DNA of 64,000 nt from Cladocopium goreaui (GCA_947184155.2 CAMXCT020002657.1:507001-571000); one strand, 5' to 3'; shown: positions 18,269-27,900, counted from the stretch's first letter. The notes: a model not told the origin generated them from the sequence alone. Numbers and translations are program-made.

Positions 18269-18447
18269 CCTTTGAAAGGGGTCCTCAAGGTGAAAGGGGT
18301 CCTGGCCTAGAAGCCTCCAAGATTAATTTCGACCGAGTTTTTGCCTTTGTATGAAAAACTCGGTCGAAATTAATCTTGGGGGCTTCGCGCGCATAAGGAA
18401 CATTCTTGGCCAGGACCTCTTTCACCTTGGGGGCCCGTTTCAAAGGA
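18269..18447. repeat. Long foldback (inverted repeat, ~180 bp)
   Basis: The inner arms 18311-18342 and 18354-18385 match at 31 of 32 positions around an 11-base loop. The outer arms 18288-18308 and 18408-18428 match at 20 of 21. A weaker third pair continues to CCTTTGAAA/TTTCAAAGG at the edges. The right arm has a 22-base unpaired bulge near 18386-18407. Confidence 0.85.
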
Positions 18448-18705
18448 AATCTTGTTATTTCCACATGTCTAACCTTCCTTTCAAAGGAGCAGTATCCCTT
18501 TTAGAAAAGCCAATATTGCTGCACAATATGCTGTATTTTTGACATAGAGCATCCCTTTCAAAAGTGCAATATGTTTTGAAATGTGAGATTTTTTCAGAAT
18601 GTTTTTTCGCTCCTTACAACAGAGCATTGTCCTTTATGGCAACACAATCTTCCTTTGAAAAAGCAGCATCCGTGGAAACCTGGATTACTGTTCATTGATA
18701 TATGT

Positions 18706-20225
18706 ATCTAATCTACTCTAATCTAATCCAATTCAATCCAATCCAATCCAATCCAGAGATATCTCATCTATATAATCCAATCCAATCCAATCAAACCCAA
18801 ACAAATCCAATCCAATCCAGTCCAATCCAATCCAATCATATCCAATCCAATCCAATCTATCTAATCTAGCCAAATCAAATCTAATCCAATCCAATCCTAT
18901 CCAATTCAATCCAATCCAATCAAATCCAATCTATCTAATCTAATCTAATCCAATCTAATCCAATCCAAGCCAATCCAATCCAATCTAATCTAATGTAATC
19001 TAATCTAATCTAATTCCAATCCAACCCAATCCAATCCAATCTAACCTAATCTAATCTAATTTTAATCCAATCCAATCCAGTCCAATCCAACCCAACCCAT
19101 CCCAATCCATTCCAATCCAATCCAATCTATCTAATCTAATCTAATCTAATTCCAATCCAACCCAATCCAATCCAATCTAACCTACTCTAATCTAACCTTA
19201 TCTAATGTAATTTCAATCCAATCCAATCCAACCCAATCTAATCTAATCTAATCTAATTCCAATCCAATCCAATCCAATCTTATTGAAGTGCTGTAAAGGC
19301 CTCTGTGGTATATGGGTGTGATATATTGAGATATACTAGGGGAAACTGGGGTTTACTTGGGGATACTACGGTATACCATGGTATACTGACCGTATACCAT
19401 GGTATACTGACCGTATACCATGGTATACTGACCGTATACCATGGTATACTGACCGTATACCATGGTATACTGACCGTATACCATGGTATACTGGTGGTAT
19501 ACTGGTGGTATACTGGTGGTATACTGGTGGTATACTGGTGGTATACTGGTGGCACACTGGTGGTATACTGGTACACTCCCTAATCCAATCCAATCCAATC
19601 TAATCTAATCTAATCTGATCCAATCCAATCCAATCCAACCCAATCCAATCCAATCCAATCCAACCCCATCCAATCCAATCAAATCCAATCCAATCCAACC
19701 TAATCTAAACTAATCTAAGCTAATCTAATCCAATCTAATCTAATCTAATCTAATTCCAATCAAATCCAATCCAATCCAACCTAATCTAAACTAATCTAAG
19801 CTAATCTAATCCAATCTCATCTAATCTAATCTAATTCCAATCCAATCCAATCCAATCCAATCCAATCCAGTCTAATTCCAATCCAACAAAACCAAATCCA
19901 ATCCAATCTAACCTAATCTAATCTAATCCAACCCAACCCAATCTAATCCAACCCACTCAAATCCAATCTATCTAATCTAATCTAATCCAATCCAATCCAG
20001 TCAAGTCCAATCTATCTAATCTAATCTAATCCAATCCAATCCAGTCCAAACCAACCCAACCCAATCCAATCCAATCCAAGCCAAGCCAATCCAATCTATC
20101 TAATCTAATCTAATCCAATCCAGTCCCTCACCCAATCCAATCCAATCCAAAGCAAGCCAAGCCAATCCAATCTATCTAATCTAATCTAATCCAATCTAAT
20201 CTAATTCAATCCCTCAGTCCCTCAC
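18706..20225. repeat. Pentamer satellite (CCAAT/CTAAT)n
   Basis: About 1.3 kb of CCAAT and CTAAT pentamers in mixed blocks, interrupted at 19280-19580 by the GTATAC minisatellite and its flanks. It has no coding potential. Confidence 0.9.
19366..19577. repeat. Palindromic 21-bp and 12-bp minisatellite
   Basis: Six copies of a 21-bp unit containing the perfect 16-bp palindrome GTATACCATGGTATAC plus TGACC, followed by about seven copies of GGTATACTGGTG. Because 21 and 12 are multiples of three, several frames stay open, but this is repeat structure and not a gene. Confidence 0.9.
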
Positions 20226-20254
20226 CCAAGCCTGTAAAGACCTCTGTGGTATAT

Positions 20255-20343
20255 GGGGACGTCTCAAAATGAGGCGCGCCTTTTTTGACACCCAAAACGC
20301 TACTTAAAAAAAAAAAGGGCTCGCCTCATTTTGAGACATTCCC
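20255..20343. repeat. Small foldback element inserted in a repeat copy
   Basis: GTCTCAAAATGAGGC (20261-20275) pairs with GCCTCATTTTGAGAC further right, and the ends extend to GGG/CCC. It interrupts a sequence that is intact at 19298-19353 (CTCTGTGGTATATGGGTG ... ACTAGGGGAAACTGGG). ATATGGG is present on both sides (20251-20257 and 20344-20350), which looks like a target duplication of 4-7 bp. Confidence 0.75.
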
Positions 20344-20696
20344 ATATGGGTGGGATATATTGGGATGTACTAGGGGAAACTGGGGTTTATAGTCAGCAAT
20401 GTCAATATCAAAAAAAGTACTCATTGGCTGCCTTTGTTTTTTCATAGTCTTCTGGCATGTTTTCAAAAATAAGTCAAAAACATAATTGCTTAATCCATGC
20501 CCCAAGCCCCTAACCTTCCCCCAAGGATACCTGTTTTTCCTTGGTTTTTACATGGTTTCTAATGGAACCAGAGACCTAAAGCAAGCAGAAACAACCACAA
20601 ACAAATTTGCAATGCCTAAGGGGGGAAAAGTGGCAAAGAGTTAGATCCTACCACTTTTTTTGCCAGTCCCTCAAAATAACAACGAACCAAGAAAGC

Positions 20697-20845
20697 AAAA
20701 CACCAAAAAACAAAAAAAAAACAAAAAAACAAAAAAAACAAGATTGCACACCCCAAGGGGAGGGGGTCAGATGCAGTTTGTTGGGTGTTTTTTTGTTTCT
20801 TGTTTTTTTGTTTTTTTTTGTCTTTGTAAAAAGAAAAGAAACTGC
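20697..20845. repeat. A-rich/T-rich inverted repeat with G-rich loop
   Basis: A stretch of CAAAAAAACAAAAAAA ending AACAAG is mirrored about 50 bases later by CTTGTTTTTTTGTTTTTTTTTG. The loop contains CCCCAAGGGGAGGGGG. It is a strong potential hairpin, with no gene. Confidence 0.65.
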
Positions 20846-21193
20846 AAAGGTGAGATTTCAAAGAGCAAACTAACCCATTGCAGGTGCATAAAGCACCTAA
20901 AAAGGCGCGCTCCCACAGTGGCCTGTTCTGTTTAAAAACCAGTTGCACATTCCCTCAGCGATGGAAGCGATGAAAACCGCGATTTTTTCTAAAAAAACAA
21001 CTTCGAAGCGGCTCAACCGCTATAATTAGAACAAATATTGTTTTCGATACATTAAAAACAAGTGTTTTTTCAATTTTTCTAAGTTAAAAAAATGTGCTAA
21101 AATTGTTGATATTTTCTTCACTTCATAACTTTTCATAACTTCTTGTATAACTTTAGTTATAACCACTTATAACTTCAACTTGGCACCAAAGTA

Positions 21194-21736
21194 ATGCCAC
21201 AAGTGTCTGAACTTCAATTTAATGTAAAATAGATACTCTTGTAAATAGAGATACTATACACATTTATCTCCATGGACCATCCTGCGAGCAGACCACTCCG
21301 AATGGAGCGAACTCCAAAAATTTACCAACTTCGATTTCAGTCCATTGTTCGCTTGAATGAGCAACTTTGGAGATCCGCTATTTCCGTTTATTTCGTGATT
21401 TGGTCAATTGTTTTTCATATGACCTGAATTTCTGAATCTTGCGAATCCGAACTTTTCAATTCGAACTTTCACCGGTACAGCGAGGCATTTTGCCTATGGA
21501 GAGACCGTGCGCGAAGCACCATTGGTCGCTACTGGAAAAATTAGCGAATCCGCTGTTCTTTTTCGACATGTCCTTAGGACATTCGCTGCTTTCACGTGTT
21601 TAAATTCGAAGCCACTGCGTAACTCCGGTTTACTTTGCTATTTGCCATTGTGTAGAGAAGTCAGGAAGATACTCTTAATACCAATTGGGTACGACAAGGC
21701 GTAGTGCTCTACTCATTGCTTTTGAATTTGTGCCTG
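21194..21736 (+). other. Copy B 3' untranslated region, right part
   Basis: Continues the region interrupted at 17614 and closely matches 1502-2045 of copy A. It ends with the 17-nt motif TTTTGAATTTGTGCCTG abutting the LTR. No polypurine tract is present. Confidence 0.8.
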
Positions 21737-21935
21737 TGTTTTTGTTTCGACCTAATACCTACCAGGTACTATGCATGAGTATTGAGCACATTTATATGCG
21801 CCCTTCAAGGCTCAAGAGGTATATAGAGTAACCCTGTAGACAAGCACGGACCGGCAACAGGCTGAGTAAAACAAGTGCTGTCATTGGGGAAGACGCCTTA
21901 GCTGATCTTGAAGTAGACGCTAGGGCCCCTCTTCA
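21737..21935 (+). repeat. Copy B 3' LTR
   Basis: 199 bp, TG...CA, with two differences from the 5' LTR. It is followed by the duplicated GCCCT and the remainder of the interrupted target repeat. Confidence 0.9.
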
Positions 21936-22063
21936 GCCCTCCCCCCTGCACCCCCCCACCCGCTTTTATTTTTTATCAGCTTTCCTTGCTACCTACTCTA
22001 TTTCTTTTTTTCTGCAAGCATAGTTTATTTGGGTTTATTTTTTGTATAATCAATATTTTCATT
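21936..22063. repeat. Remainder of target repeat unit after copy B
   Basis: GCCCTCCCCCCTGCACCCCCCCACCCGC plus the pyrimidine-rich block continue the unit cut at 2635. The similarity fades near 22010, where the unit diverges. Confidence 0.75.
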
Positions 22064-22336
22064 CTTGCTCCTACTACTACTACTCCTCCTCCTGCTGCTG
22101 CTGCTGCAGCTGCAGCTGCTGCTGCTGCTACTACTACTACTGCTGCTGCTGCTGCTACTGCTACTTCTGCTACTTCTGCTACTTCTGCTACTACTACGAC
22201 TACTACCACTACTACTACTACTACCACTACTACTACTACTACTACCACTACTACTACTACTACTACTAGTACTAGTACTACCACTACAACTACTTTCTTC
22301 CTTCCTTCCTTCCTTCCTTCCTTCCTTCCTTCCCTG
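22064..22336. repeat. Triplet (CTA/CTG/CTT)n and tetramer (TTCC)n microsatellites
   Basis: About 225 bp of CTA, CTG, CTT and CAC triplets followed by CTTCCTTCC repeats. All the open frames here encode homopolymers (Thr, Leu or Tyr/Cys) and are not genes. Confidence 0.9.
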
Positions 22337-22404
22337 GATTTCGTTTTTTTTGATCCTTATTTGTTTTTTTGATCCTTATTTGAACTTATTTGTTTTTATT
22401 TCAA

Positions 22405-22504
22405 GATCAGAGAAACACACTTACAAGCATTATGACGCATCGTGGACGAACACTCGATCAGACAACATGCAAGCACTACGTGACCTGTTCCTAAAAATGT
22501 ATGT
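22405..22504 (+). pseudogene. Gag fragment of a related retroelement
   Basis: About 100 bp homologous to 3656-3755 of the copy B gag (AGAGAAACACACTTACAAG ... CTACGTGACCTGTTC). It has AAA where copy B has the TAA stop. It also shows small indels and is cut off on both sides. 22505-22720 has no recognisable feature. Confidence 0.65.
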
Positions 22505-22720
22505 GCCGGCCAGAGGCCCGGCAAAGCGCGCAAACTAGCTCTGGCCAAGCCTTTGTCGCCACAAAAAGGTGGATGGTATGAGTATGGCCCACCAACTGCT
22601 ACGTTTAGTGTTACGGTACTACTGCTGCCGCTGTAATCCGCTGTATGCTGTGACAGCGCAACAAAGGTGGATGATAAGGTCCATCTACATTGCGAAATGT
22701 ATCATGACCATGTGATGCTT

Positions 22721-22990
22721 TGCGGGGGGAGGCGCTGCGCGCTCCCCCCTGCACCCCCCCACCCGCTTTTATTTCTTAATTCACTTCCCTTGCTACCTAC
22801 TCTATTTCTTTTTTTTCATAGGTATCGTTTCTTTTGTTTCATCTTCTCTTTCTTAAACTTTATTTATATCCATCGAGACTTGAGCCTGTGTGCTTCTTTC
22901 TTGGTACGCATTGACCCCCCCACCCGCTTTTACTTTTTAATCGACTTCACTTGCTACCTACTCTCTTTCGTTTTTTTTCTTATGTATCCC
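22721..22990. repeat. Target-type ~190-bp repeats without insertion
   Basis: One full unit and the start of a second, homologous to 2250-2635. They include an intact G6...C6 palindrome (GCGCTGCGCGCTCCCCCC). No retroelement is inserted in these units. Confidence 0.8.
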
Positions 22991-23159
22991 CACTTGTTTT
23001 TTTTACCATCCTCCCTTTCCGCAATTTCTTGACGATTTTCACTACGATCGTCCTTATTTGTTTTTTGATCTTTTTTGTTTTCTTTTTGATCCCTCGATTT
23101 TTTTTTGATCCTTATTTGTCTTTTTCCCGAGAGCGCCTGCGAAGGGTTCTTCGTAAAAA

Positions 23160-23712
23160 AGCAGCCGTTATACTACATCTTCACACCCTCACATCTGCTG
23201 ATCTACATCTTCACCCCTCACGCCTGCAGATCTAGATCTTCACACCCTCACACCTGCAGATCTAGATCTTCACACCTTCACACCTGCAGATCTAGATCTT
23301 CACACCCTCACATCTGCAGATCTAGATCTTCACAGCTTCACATCTGCAGATCTAGATCTTCACACCCTCACATCTGCAGATCTACATCTTCACACCCTCA
23401 CACCTGCAGATCTAGATCTTCACACCCTCACACCTGCAGATCTAGATCTTCACATCCTCACACCTGCAGATCTAGATCTTCACACCCTCACATCTGCAGA
23501 TCTAGATCTTCACACTGTCACATCTGCAGATCTACATCTTCACACCCTCACATCTGCTGATCTACATCTTCACCCCTCACGCCTGCAGATCTAGATCTTC
23601 ACACCCTCACACCTGCAGATCTAGATCTTCACACCCTCACATCTGCAGATTTACATCTTCACACCCTCACATCTGCAGATCTACATCTTCACACCTTCAC
23701 ATCTGCAGATCT
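23160..23712. repeat. 30-bp minisatellite (~18 copies)
   Basis: The unit is ATCTTCACACCCTCACACC followed by TGCAGATCTAG, with T/C and G/C variants. Copies are head-to-tail without spacers. The 30-bp period keeps a frame open (an SRSSHPHTC repeat peptide), which is not evidence for a gene. Confidence 0.9.
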
Positions 23713-23769
23713 CCTCTCGCTCTTCTTCTATTCTCTCTTAAGGCGGGGGCGGTGCCGCCGGAGCGCCAC

Positions 23770-24120
23770 GAAACGCAACCCTTTCGCACGAAATGGACGT
23801 TGGACGTCCAAAACCTAGGTAAAATTGCGATTTTGAAGCGTCCCCGGCAACCCTTTCGCACGAAATGGACGTTGGACGTCAAAAACTGAGGAAAAATTGC
23901 AACTTTGAAGCGTCCGGCGCAACCCTTTCGCACGAAATGGACGTTGGACGTCAAAAACTGAGGAAAAATTGCGACTTTTATCGGTCAATCGCAACCCTTT
24001 CGCACGAAATGGACGTTGGACGTCAAAAACTGAGGAAAAATTGCGACATTTGAACGGTGTCCCGCGCAATCCCCTTTTGCACGAAATGGACCTTGGACGT
24101 CAAAACTGAGGAAAAATTGC
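23770..24120. repeat. 72-bp tandem repeat (5 copies)
   Basis: The core CGCACGAAATGGACGTTGG recurs at 23785, 23857, 23929 and 24001, and as a variant near 24078. It is followed by ACGTCAAAAACTGAGG and a short variable segment. The core is better conserved than the segment between cores. Related wording appears near 60540-60700. Confidence 0.85.
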
Positions 24121-24856
24121 GATGACGCTTTCTTTGTGTAAAGTGTCTGTGTGTAAAGGCGTCCTGGTGTAAAAGCGTTTGTGTGTGAAGCGTGCTGCGT
24201 GTGTAAAAAAGCATCTGCGAGGGGGTGTAAAGCGTTTGTGTGTAAAAGCGTCCAGGGGATGGAGTGAATGATAGAAGCAGGAAAATGAGAGTGTGGTTGT
24301 AAACGCGTCTGTGTGTAAAAGCGTTTGTGCGTGAACGCGTCTGTGTGTAAAAGCGTTTCTGTGTGAAAGCGCGTGTAAACGCATCTGCGCGTAAAAGCGT
24401 CTGTGTGTAAAAGCGTTTGTGTGTCAACGCGTCTGTGTGTGAAAGGGTTTGTGTGTCAAAGCGTGTGTGCGTGTGTAAAACGCATCTGCGTGTAAAAGCG
24501 TCTGCGTGTAGAAGCGTCTGTGTGTAAAACCGTCTGTGTGTAAAAGCTTTTGTGTGTAAAAGCGTCTGTGTGTAAAAGCGTCTGTGTGTAAAAGCGTCTG
24601 TGTGTAAAAGCGTCTGTGTGTAAAAGCGTTTGTGTGTAAAGGCTTTTGTGTGTCAAAGCGTCTGTGTGTCAAAGTGTGTTTGTGTAAAAGCACCATGTGT
24701 AAAAGCGTTTGTGTGTAAAAGATTTTGTGTGTACTTTTACCGGTCTGTGTGTAAAACCGTCTGTGTGTAAAAGCTTTTGTGTGTAAAAGCGTCTGTGTGT
24801 AAAAGCGTCTGTGTGTAAAAGCGTCTGTGTGTAAAAGCGTTTGTGTGTAAAGGCTT
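24121..24856. repeat. 16-bp minisatellite, block 1
   Basis: Repeats of GTAAAAGCGTCTGTGT and close variants. The unit is not a multiple of three, so all frames on the minus strand read the same FYTQTLLHTDAFTHRR-like cycle. It is not coding. Confidence 0.9.
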
Positions 24857-24969
24857 GGACGCAGCTTGTGGGAGCTGGAAGGCTTGCGTACTGAGTGGCA
24901 CATGGAACTGAGTGCAACTGGCGCAAATTAATCTGTAGGCCTGTTCGTCTGGAGAGACTGTTCGTGACG

Positions 24970-25391
24970 AACATGCAAAACCAGTAGCCAACTGTTGTTT
25001 GTCTGTAAAGATTTTTTTCCATCCTGTAGGGACATCGGAGAAATGCAGTGAAACAGGTGTATCGAACTTGCTATTGTGGAATCATTCAAAGCATTCTTGC
25101 ACGGAGTTCTAGATTCTTTTGGATACCATGGTACGGAGCCTTTGTTTGTGTACTTTTGCATTTTGTAGCATTTCCATTGCGACATGCAAAACCAGTAGCC
25201 AACTGTTGTTTGTCTGTAAAGATTTTTTTCCATCCTGTAGGGACATCGGAGAAATGCAGTGAAACAGGTGTATCGAACTTGCTATTGTGGAATCATTCAA
25301 AGCATTCTTGCACGGAGTTCTAGATTCTTTTGGATACCATGGTACGGAGCCTTTGTTTGTGTACTTTTGCATTTTGTAGCATTTCCATTGC
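24970..25391. repeat. 211-bp tandem duplication
   Basis: 24971-25181 and 25182-25391 are near-identical direct copies starting ACATGCAAAACCAGTAGCC. They lie between the two 16-bp minisatellite blocks. 25392-25595 contains a further diverged piece (GGTACTGAGCCTGGTCTTG, TTAGCATTTCCATTGC) of the same sequence. Confidence 0.9.
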
Positions 25392-25595
25392 GACTATGTT
25401 TGCCCACCTGTGTTTGCACCTGAAGAGGTGCCGAGCTTATTTTGTATCTCAAAGAGCGGATGCCTTGCATTGGATTGTGCGTTGATCATGGTACTGAGCC
25501 TGGTCTTGTGCACTTTTGCGATGTTTTAGCATTTCCATTGCAACTATGTTTGCGCACCTTTGTTTGCAGCTGAGGTCACCCAGTGGTGCCGCGCT

Positions 25596-26135
25596 TTGTG
25601 AGCGTCTCTGTGTAAAAGTCTCTGTGGAAGCGTCTGTGTGTAAAAGTGTTTGTGTGTAAAAGCGTCTGTGTGTAAAAGGGTTTGTGTGGAAAAGCGTCTG
25701 TGTGTAAAAGTGTCTGAGTGTAAAAGCGTCTGTGTGTAAAAGCGTCTGTATGTAAAAGTGTTTGCGTGTAAAAGCGTCCGTGTGTAAAAGCGTATGTGTG
25801 TAAAAGTGTTTGTGTGTAAAACGTATGTGTGTAAAAGGCTCTGTGTGGAAAAGCGTCTGTGTCTGTGTGCAAAAGCGTCTGTGTGTAAAAGCGTTTGTGT
25901 GTGAAAGTGTGTGTGCGTCTGTAAAAAGGCATCTGCATGTAAAAGCGTATGTGTGTAAAAGTGTCTGTGTATAAAAGCGTCCGTGTGTTAAAGTGTTTTC
26001 GTGTAAAAGTCTCTGTGTGGAAATGTGTCTGTGTGTGTGTGCATGAAAAACGTCTCTGTGTGAAAGCGTCTGTGTGTAAAAATGTTTATGTGTAAAAGAT
26101 TCTGTGTGTAAAAGCGTCTCTGTATAAAAGCTTCG
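25596..26135. repeat. 16-bp minisatellite, block 2
   Basis: The same GTAAAAGCGTCTGTGT unit as 24121-24856, more diverged. Its open frames are repeat artefacts. 26136-26310 holds another diverged copy of the 'ATGGTACCGAGCC' motif seen in the 211-bp units. Confidence 0.85.
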
Positions 26136-26310
26136 CGTTTCTTCGCGTTCACGGAATGATGGTGCCGAGCCTTTTTCCGCAATGTGCGTGGGAATTACCA
26201 TAATAAAATGAGATAGCACATGTCATTCGCAGACTCATGGTACCGAGCCTCCTGTGCACTTTTGTTGCTCACATTACATTTCTCCATGTTTTCTTTCTAC
26301 CTCCCCCTTT

Positions 26311-26386
26311 CATTCTCTCTCTCTCTCTCTGCTTTCTCTTTCTCTCTCTCTCTCTCTTTATCTCTGCCCCCTCTTTCTCTCTGTGG
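26311..26386. repeat. CT-rich microsatellite
   Basis: CTCTCTCT and TTTCTCTCTC runs. The flanks to 26590 contain no recognisable gene. Confidence 0.85.
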
Positions 26387-26591
26387 TTGCAAGACACATG
26401 TCATCTGATGCCCTTTACCAAATATTCTCTTCTTGATCAATCTTACTTTTTCACACCATATCTTTCCATAGCTCATATAAAATTCACCAACTATTCACCG
26501 ACTATCTTTTACGACTACCATCCTCAGAGCTGCTTGAAAAACATCTTTTTCGCTCTCGGGCCAACCGTCGTCTAGTTTTTTGATCCGTTAG

Positions 26592-26735
26592 CCTTTGACC
26601 ACTCTGATGAGCTGCGTGTGATGCATGAAAGAGTGGTCAAGACTGGATTGCCATTGAAAAATAAGGGTGTTATTTTCACGCGGGATTGTGAAGACACTCT
26701 CACCTCAATTCATTGCACCACCACATTTTTCCCCA
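26592..26735 (+). repeat. Dispersed repeat, copy 1 (second copy at 39005-39148)
   Basis: About 140 bp shared with 39005-39148, in the same orientation (GCATGAAAGAGTG ... GGATTGCCATTGAAAAATAAGGG). Both are open in one frame, but most differences change the amino acid, so purifying selection on a protein is not supported. Confidence 0.7.
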
Positions 26736-26822
26736 CATCTTTGTGCGGGGTTCTTGTTTTTGATTCTGTACCCGTCCCGCCTCCGTCCCGCCTCCTCCTC
26801 CTCCTCCTCCTCCTCCGCCCCC

Positions 26823-27270
26823 TCTTTGACACACACAACTTTGTCACACACCATCTTTCACACACAACTTTGTCACACAACACTTTGTCACACACCATTT
26901 TTCACACACACAACTTTGTCACACACAACTTTGTCACACACACCATCTTTCACACACAACTTTGTCACACACCATTTTTCAACTTTGCCACACACCATCT
27001 TTCACACACAACTTTCACACACACACACACACCATCTTTCACACACAACACTTTGTCACACACCATCTTTCACACACAACTTTGTCACACACCATCTTTC
27101 ACACACCGTTTTGTCACACACCATCTTTCACACACAACTTTGTCACACACTCTTTCACACACATCTTTCACACACACCGTCTTAAACACACAACTTTGTC
27201 ACACACCATCTTTCACATACAACTTCGTCACACACCATCTTTCACACACCACTTTGTCACACACAACTTT
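26823..27270. repeat. 28-bp minisatellite with CACACA core, block 1
   Basis: Units of about 28 bp, TTCACACACAACTTTGTCACACACCATC, with deletions and expansions. The array resumes at 27680-27900. Long His/Thr/Ser open frames here come from the repeat. Confidence 0.88.
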
Positions 27271-27680
27271 GTCATTTGGCGTGGCAGGCGTGGCACTGGT
27301 TGCACTTGGCTGGCTCTGGTGGCGCGCCTTGGTCGCCGTTGGTCGCCCGGGGCGCCGCGCCACTTTGCGTGGCAGGCGTGGCATCCACCTTCGTTCACTT
27401 TGAGACATTTACCTGCGTTTGGCGTGGCAGGCGTGGCACTTGTTGCACTTGGCTGCCATTGACCTTCCATTTGCGTGGCAGGCGTGACATTTGGCGACAT
27501 CTACCTGCGTTTGGCAAGGCAGGCGTGGCACTTGTTGCACTTGGCTGCCATGAACGTTCCATGTGCGTGGCAGGCGTGGTACTTGATGACATTGACGTTC
27601 CATTTGCGTGGCAGGTGTGGCATTTGGCGACATTTACCTGCGTTTGGCGTGGCACGCGTGGCACTTGTTGCACTTGCACA
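27271..27680. repeat. GCGTGGCAGGCGTGG repeat family, block 1
   Basis: Units of roughly 60-75 bp built around TTTGCGTGGCAGGCGTGGCA and TTGTTGCACTTGGCTGCC, with ACATTTACCTGCGTT connecting segments. It sits inside the CACACA array. A diverged block of the same core lies at 60280-61015. Confidence 0.8.
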
Positions 27681-27900
27681 ACTTTCACACATTCTCTTTC
27701 ACACACAACTTTGCAACACTCTCTTTCACACACCATCTTTCACACACCATCTTTCACACACTTTTTGTCGGACACTCTCTTTCACACACAACTTTCACAC
27801 AGACCGTCTTTCACACACAACTTTGTCACACACCAGCATTTTTGTCACACACCATCTTTCACACACAACTTTGTCACACACAACTCTTCACATACAACAA
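27681..27900. repeat. 28-bp CACACA minisatellite, block 2
   Basis: Continuation of the array at 26823-27270 after the GCGTGGCAGG block, consistent with that block having been inserted into or amplified within the array. Confidence 0.85.

Larger units (their letters stand above)
17615..21191. mobile_element. 3577-bp TIR element nested in copy B (TA duplication)
   Basis: The left end CTTTGGTGCCAGCTCGGAC and the right end, read inversely (CTTTGGTGCCAAGTTGAAG), form terminal inverted repeats. They extend imperfectly through ATAAGTGGTTATAAC for about 36 bp. TA lies at 17613-17614 and 21192-21193, while copy A has a single TA at the same place, so the insertion is precise. No transposase is encoded. 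The interior is a large foldback, pentamer satellite, a palindromic minisatellite and a small foldback. It is a non-autonomous DNA transposon, with TA duplication as in Tc1/mariner-type elements. Confidence 0.85.
2636..21935 (+). mobile_element. Copy B: complete giant Ty1/copia-like LTR retrotransposon
   Basis: Bounded by 199-bp LTRs (2636-2834 and 21737-21935), with the 5-bp duplication GCCCT at 2631-2635 and 21936-21940. The order of domains is Gag, protease, integrase, reverse transcriptase, RNase H, which is the copia order (integrase before RT). Two extra coding blocks follow pol, a Tpt1-like enzyme and an EEP-nuclease protein. Without the nested 3.58-kb TIR element the length is about 15.7 kb, far above the 5-9 kb usual for copia elements. 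The LTRs differ at only two positions, so insertion was recent, but the coding frames carry two in-frame stops and several frameshifts. It is probably non-autonomous now. Confidence 0.9.

Noticed and set aside
18706-20225. Pentamer arrays as telomere or centromere sequence
   Set aside because: They lie inside a TIR element nested in a retrotransposon. They do not match TTTAGGG, and position gives no support for a chromosomal end.
1389-21736. A longer LTR (~860 bp) starting just after ORF3
   Set aside because: The 5' LTR of copy B clearly starts at 2636, with a TG end and a 5-bp duplication that restores the target. The extra 3' sequence has no counterpart at the 5' end.
21976-22538. Poly-Thr, poly-Leu and poly-Val frames
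   Set aside because: Artefacts of the CTA/CTG microsatellite.
23160-23712. Regular 30-bp repeats suggesting a CRISPR array
   Set aside because: Units are head-to-tail with no unique spacers, there are no cas genes, and the context is eukaryotic.
24121-26135. Long minus-strand frames with HTDAFTHRRFYTQT repeats as a repetitive protein
   Set aside because: The unit is 16 bp, so every frame on one strand reads the same cycle. Openness follows from the repeat lacking stop triplets.
26618-27403. 261-codon His/Thr/Ser-rich frame as a gene
   Set aside because: It lies in the 28-bp CACACA minisatellite and the GCGTGGCAGG repeat. Composition is explained by the repeats.
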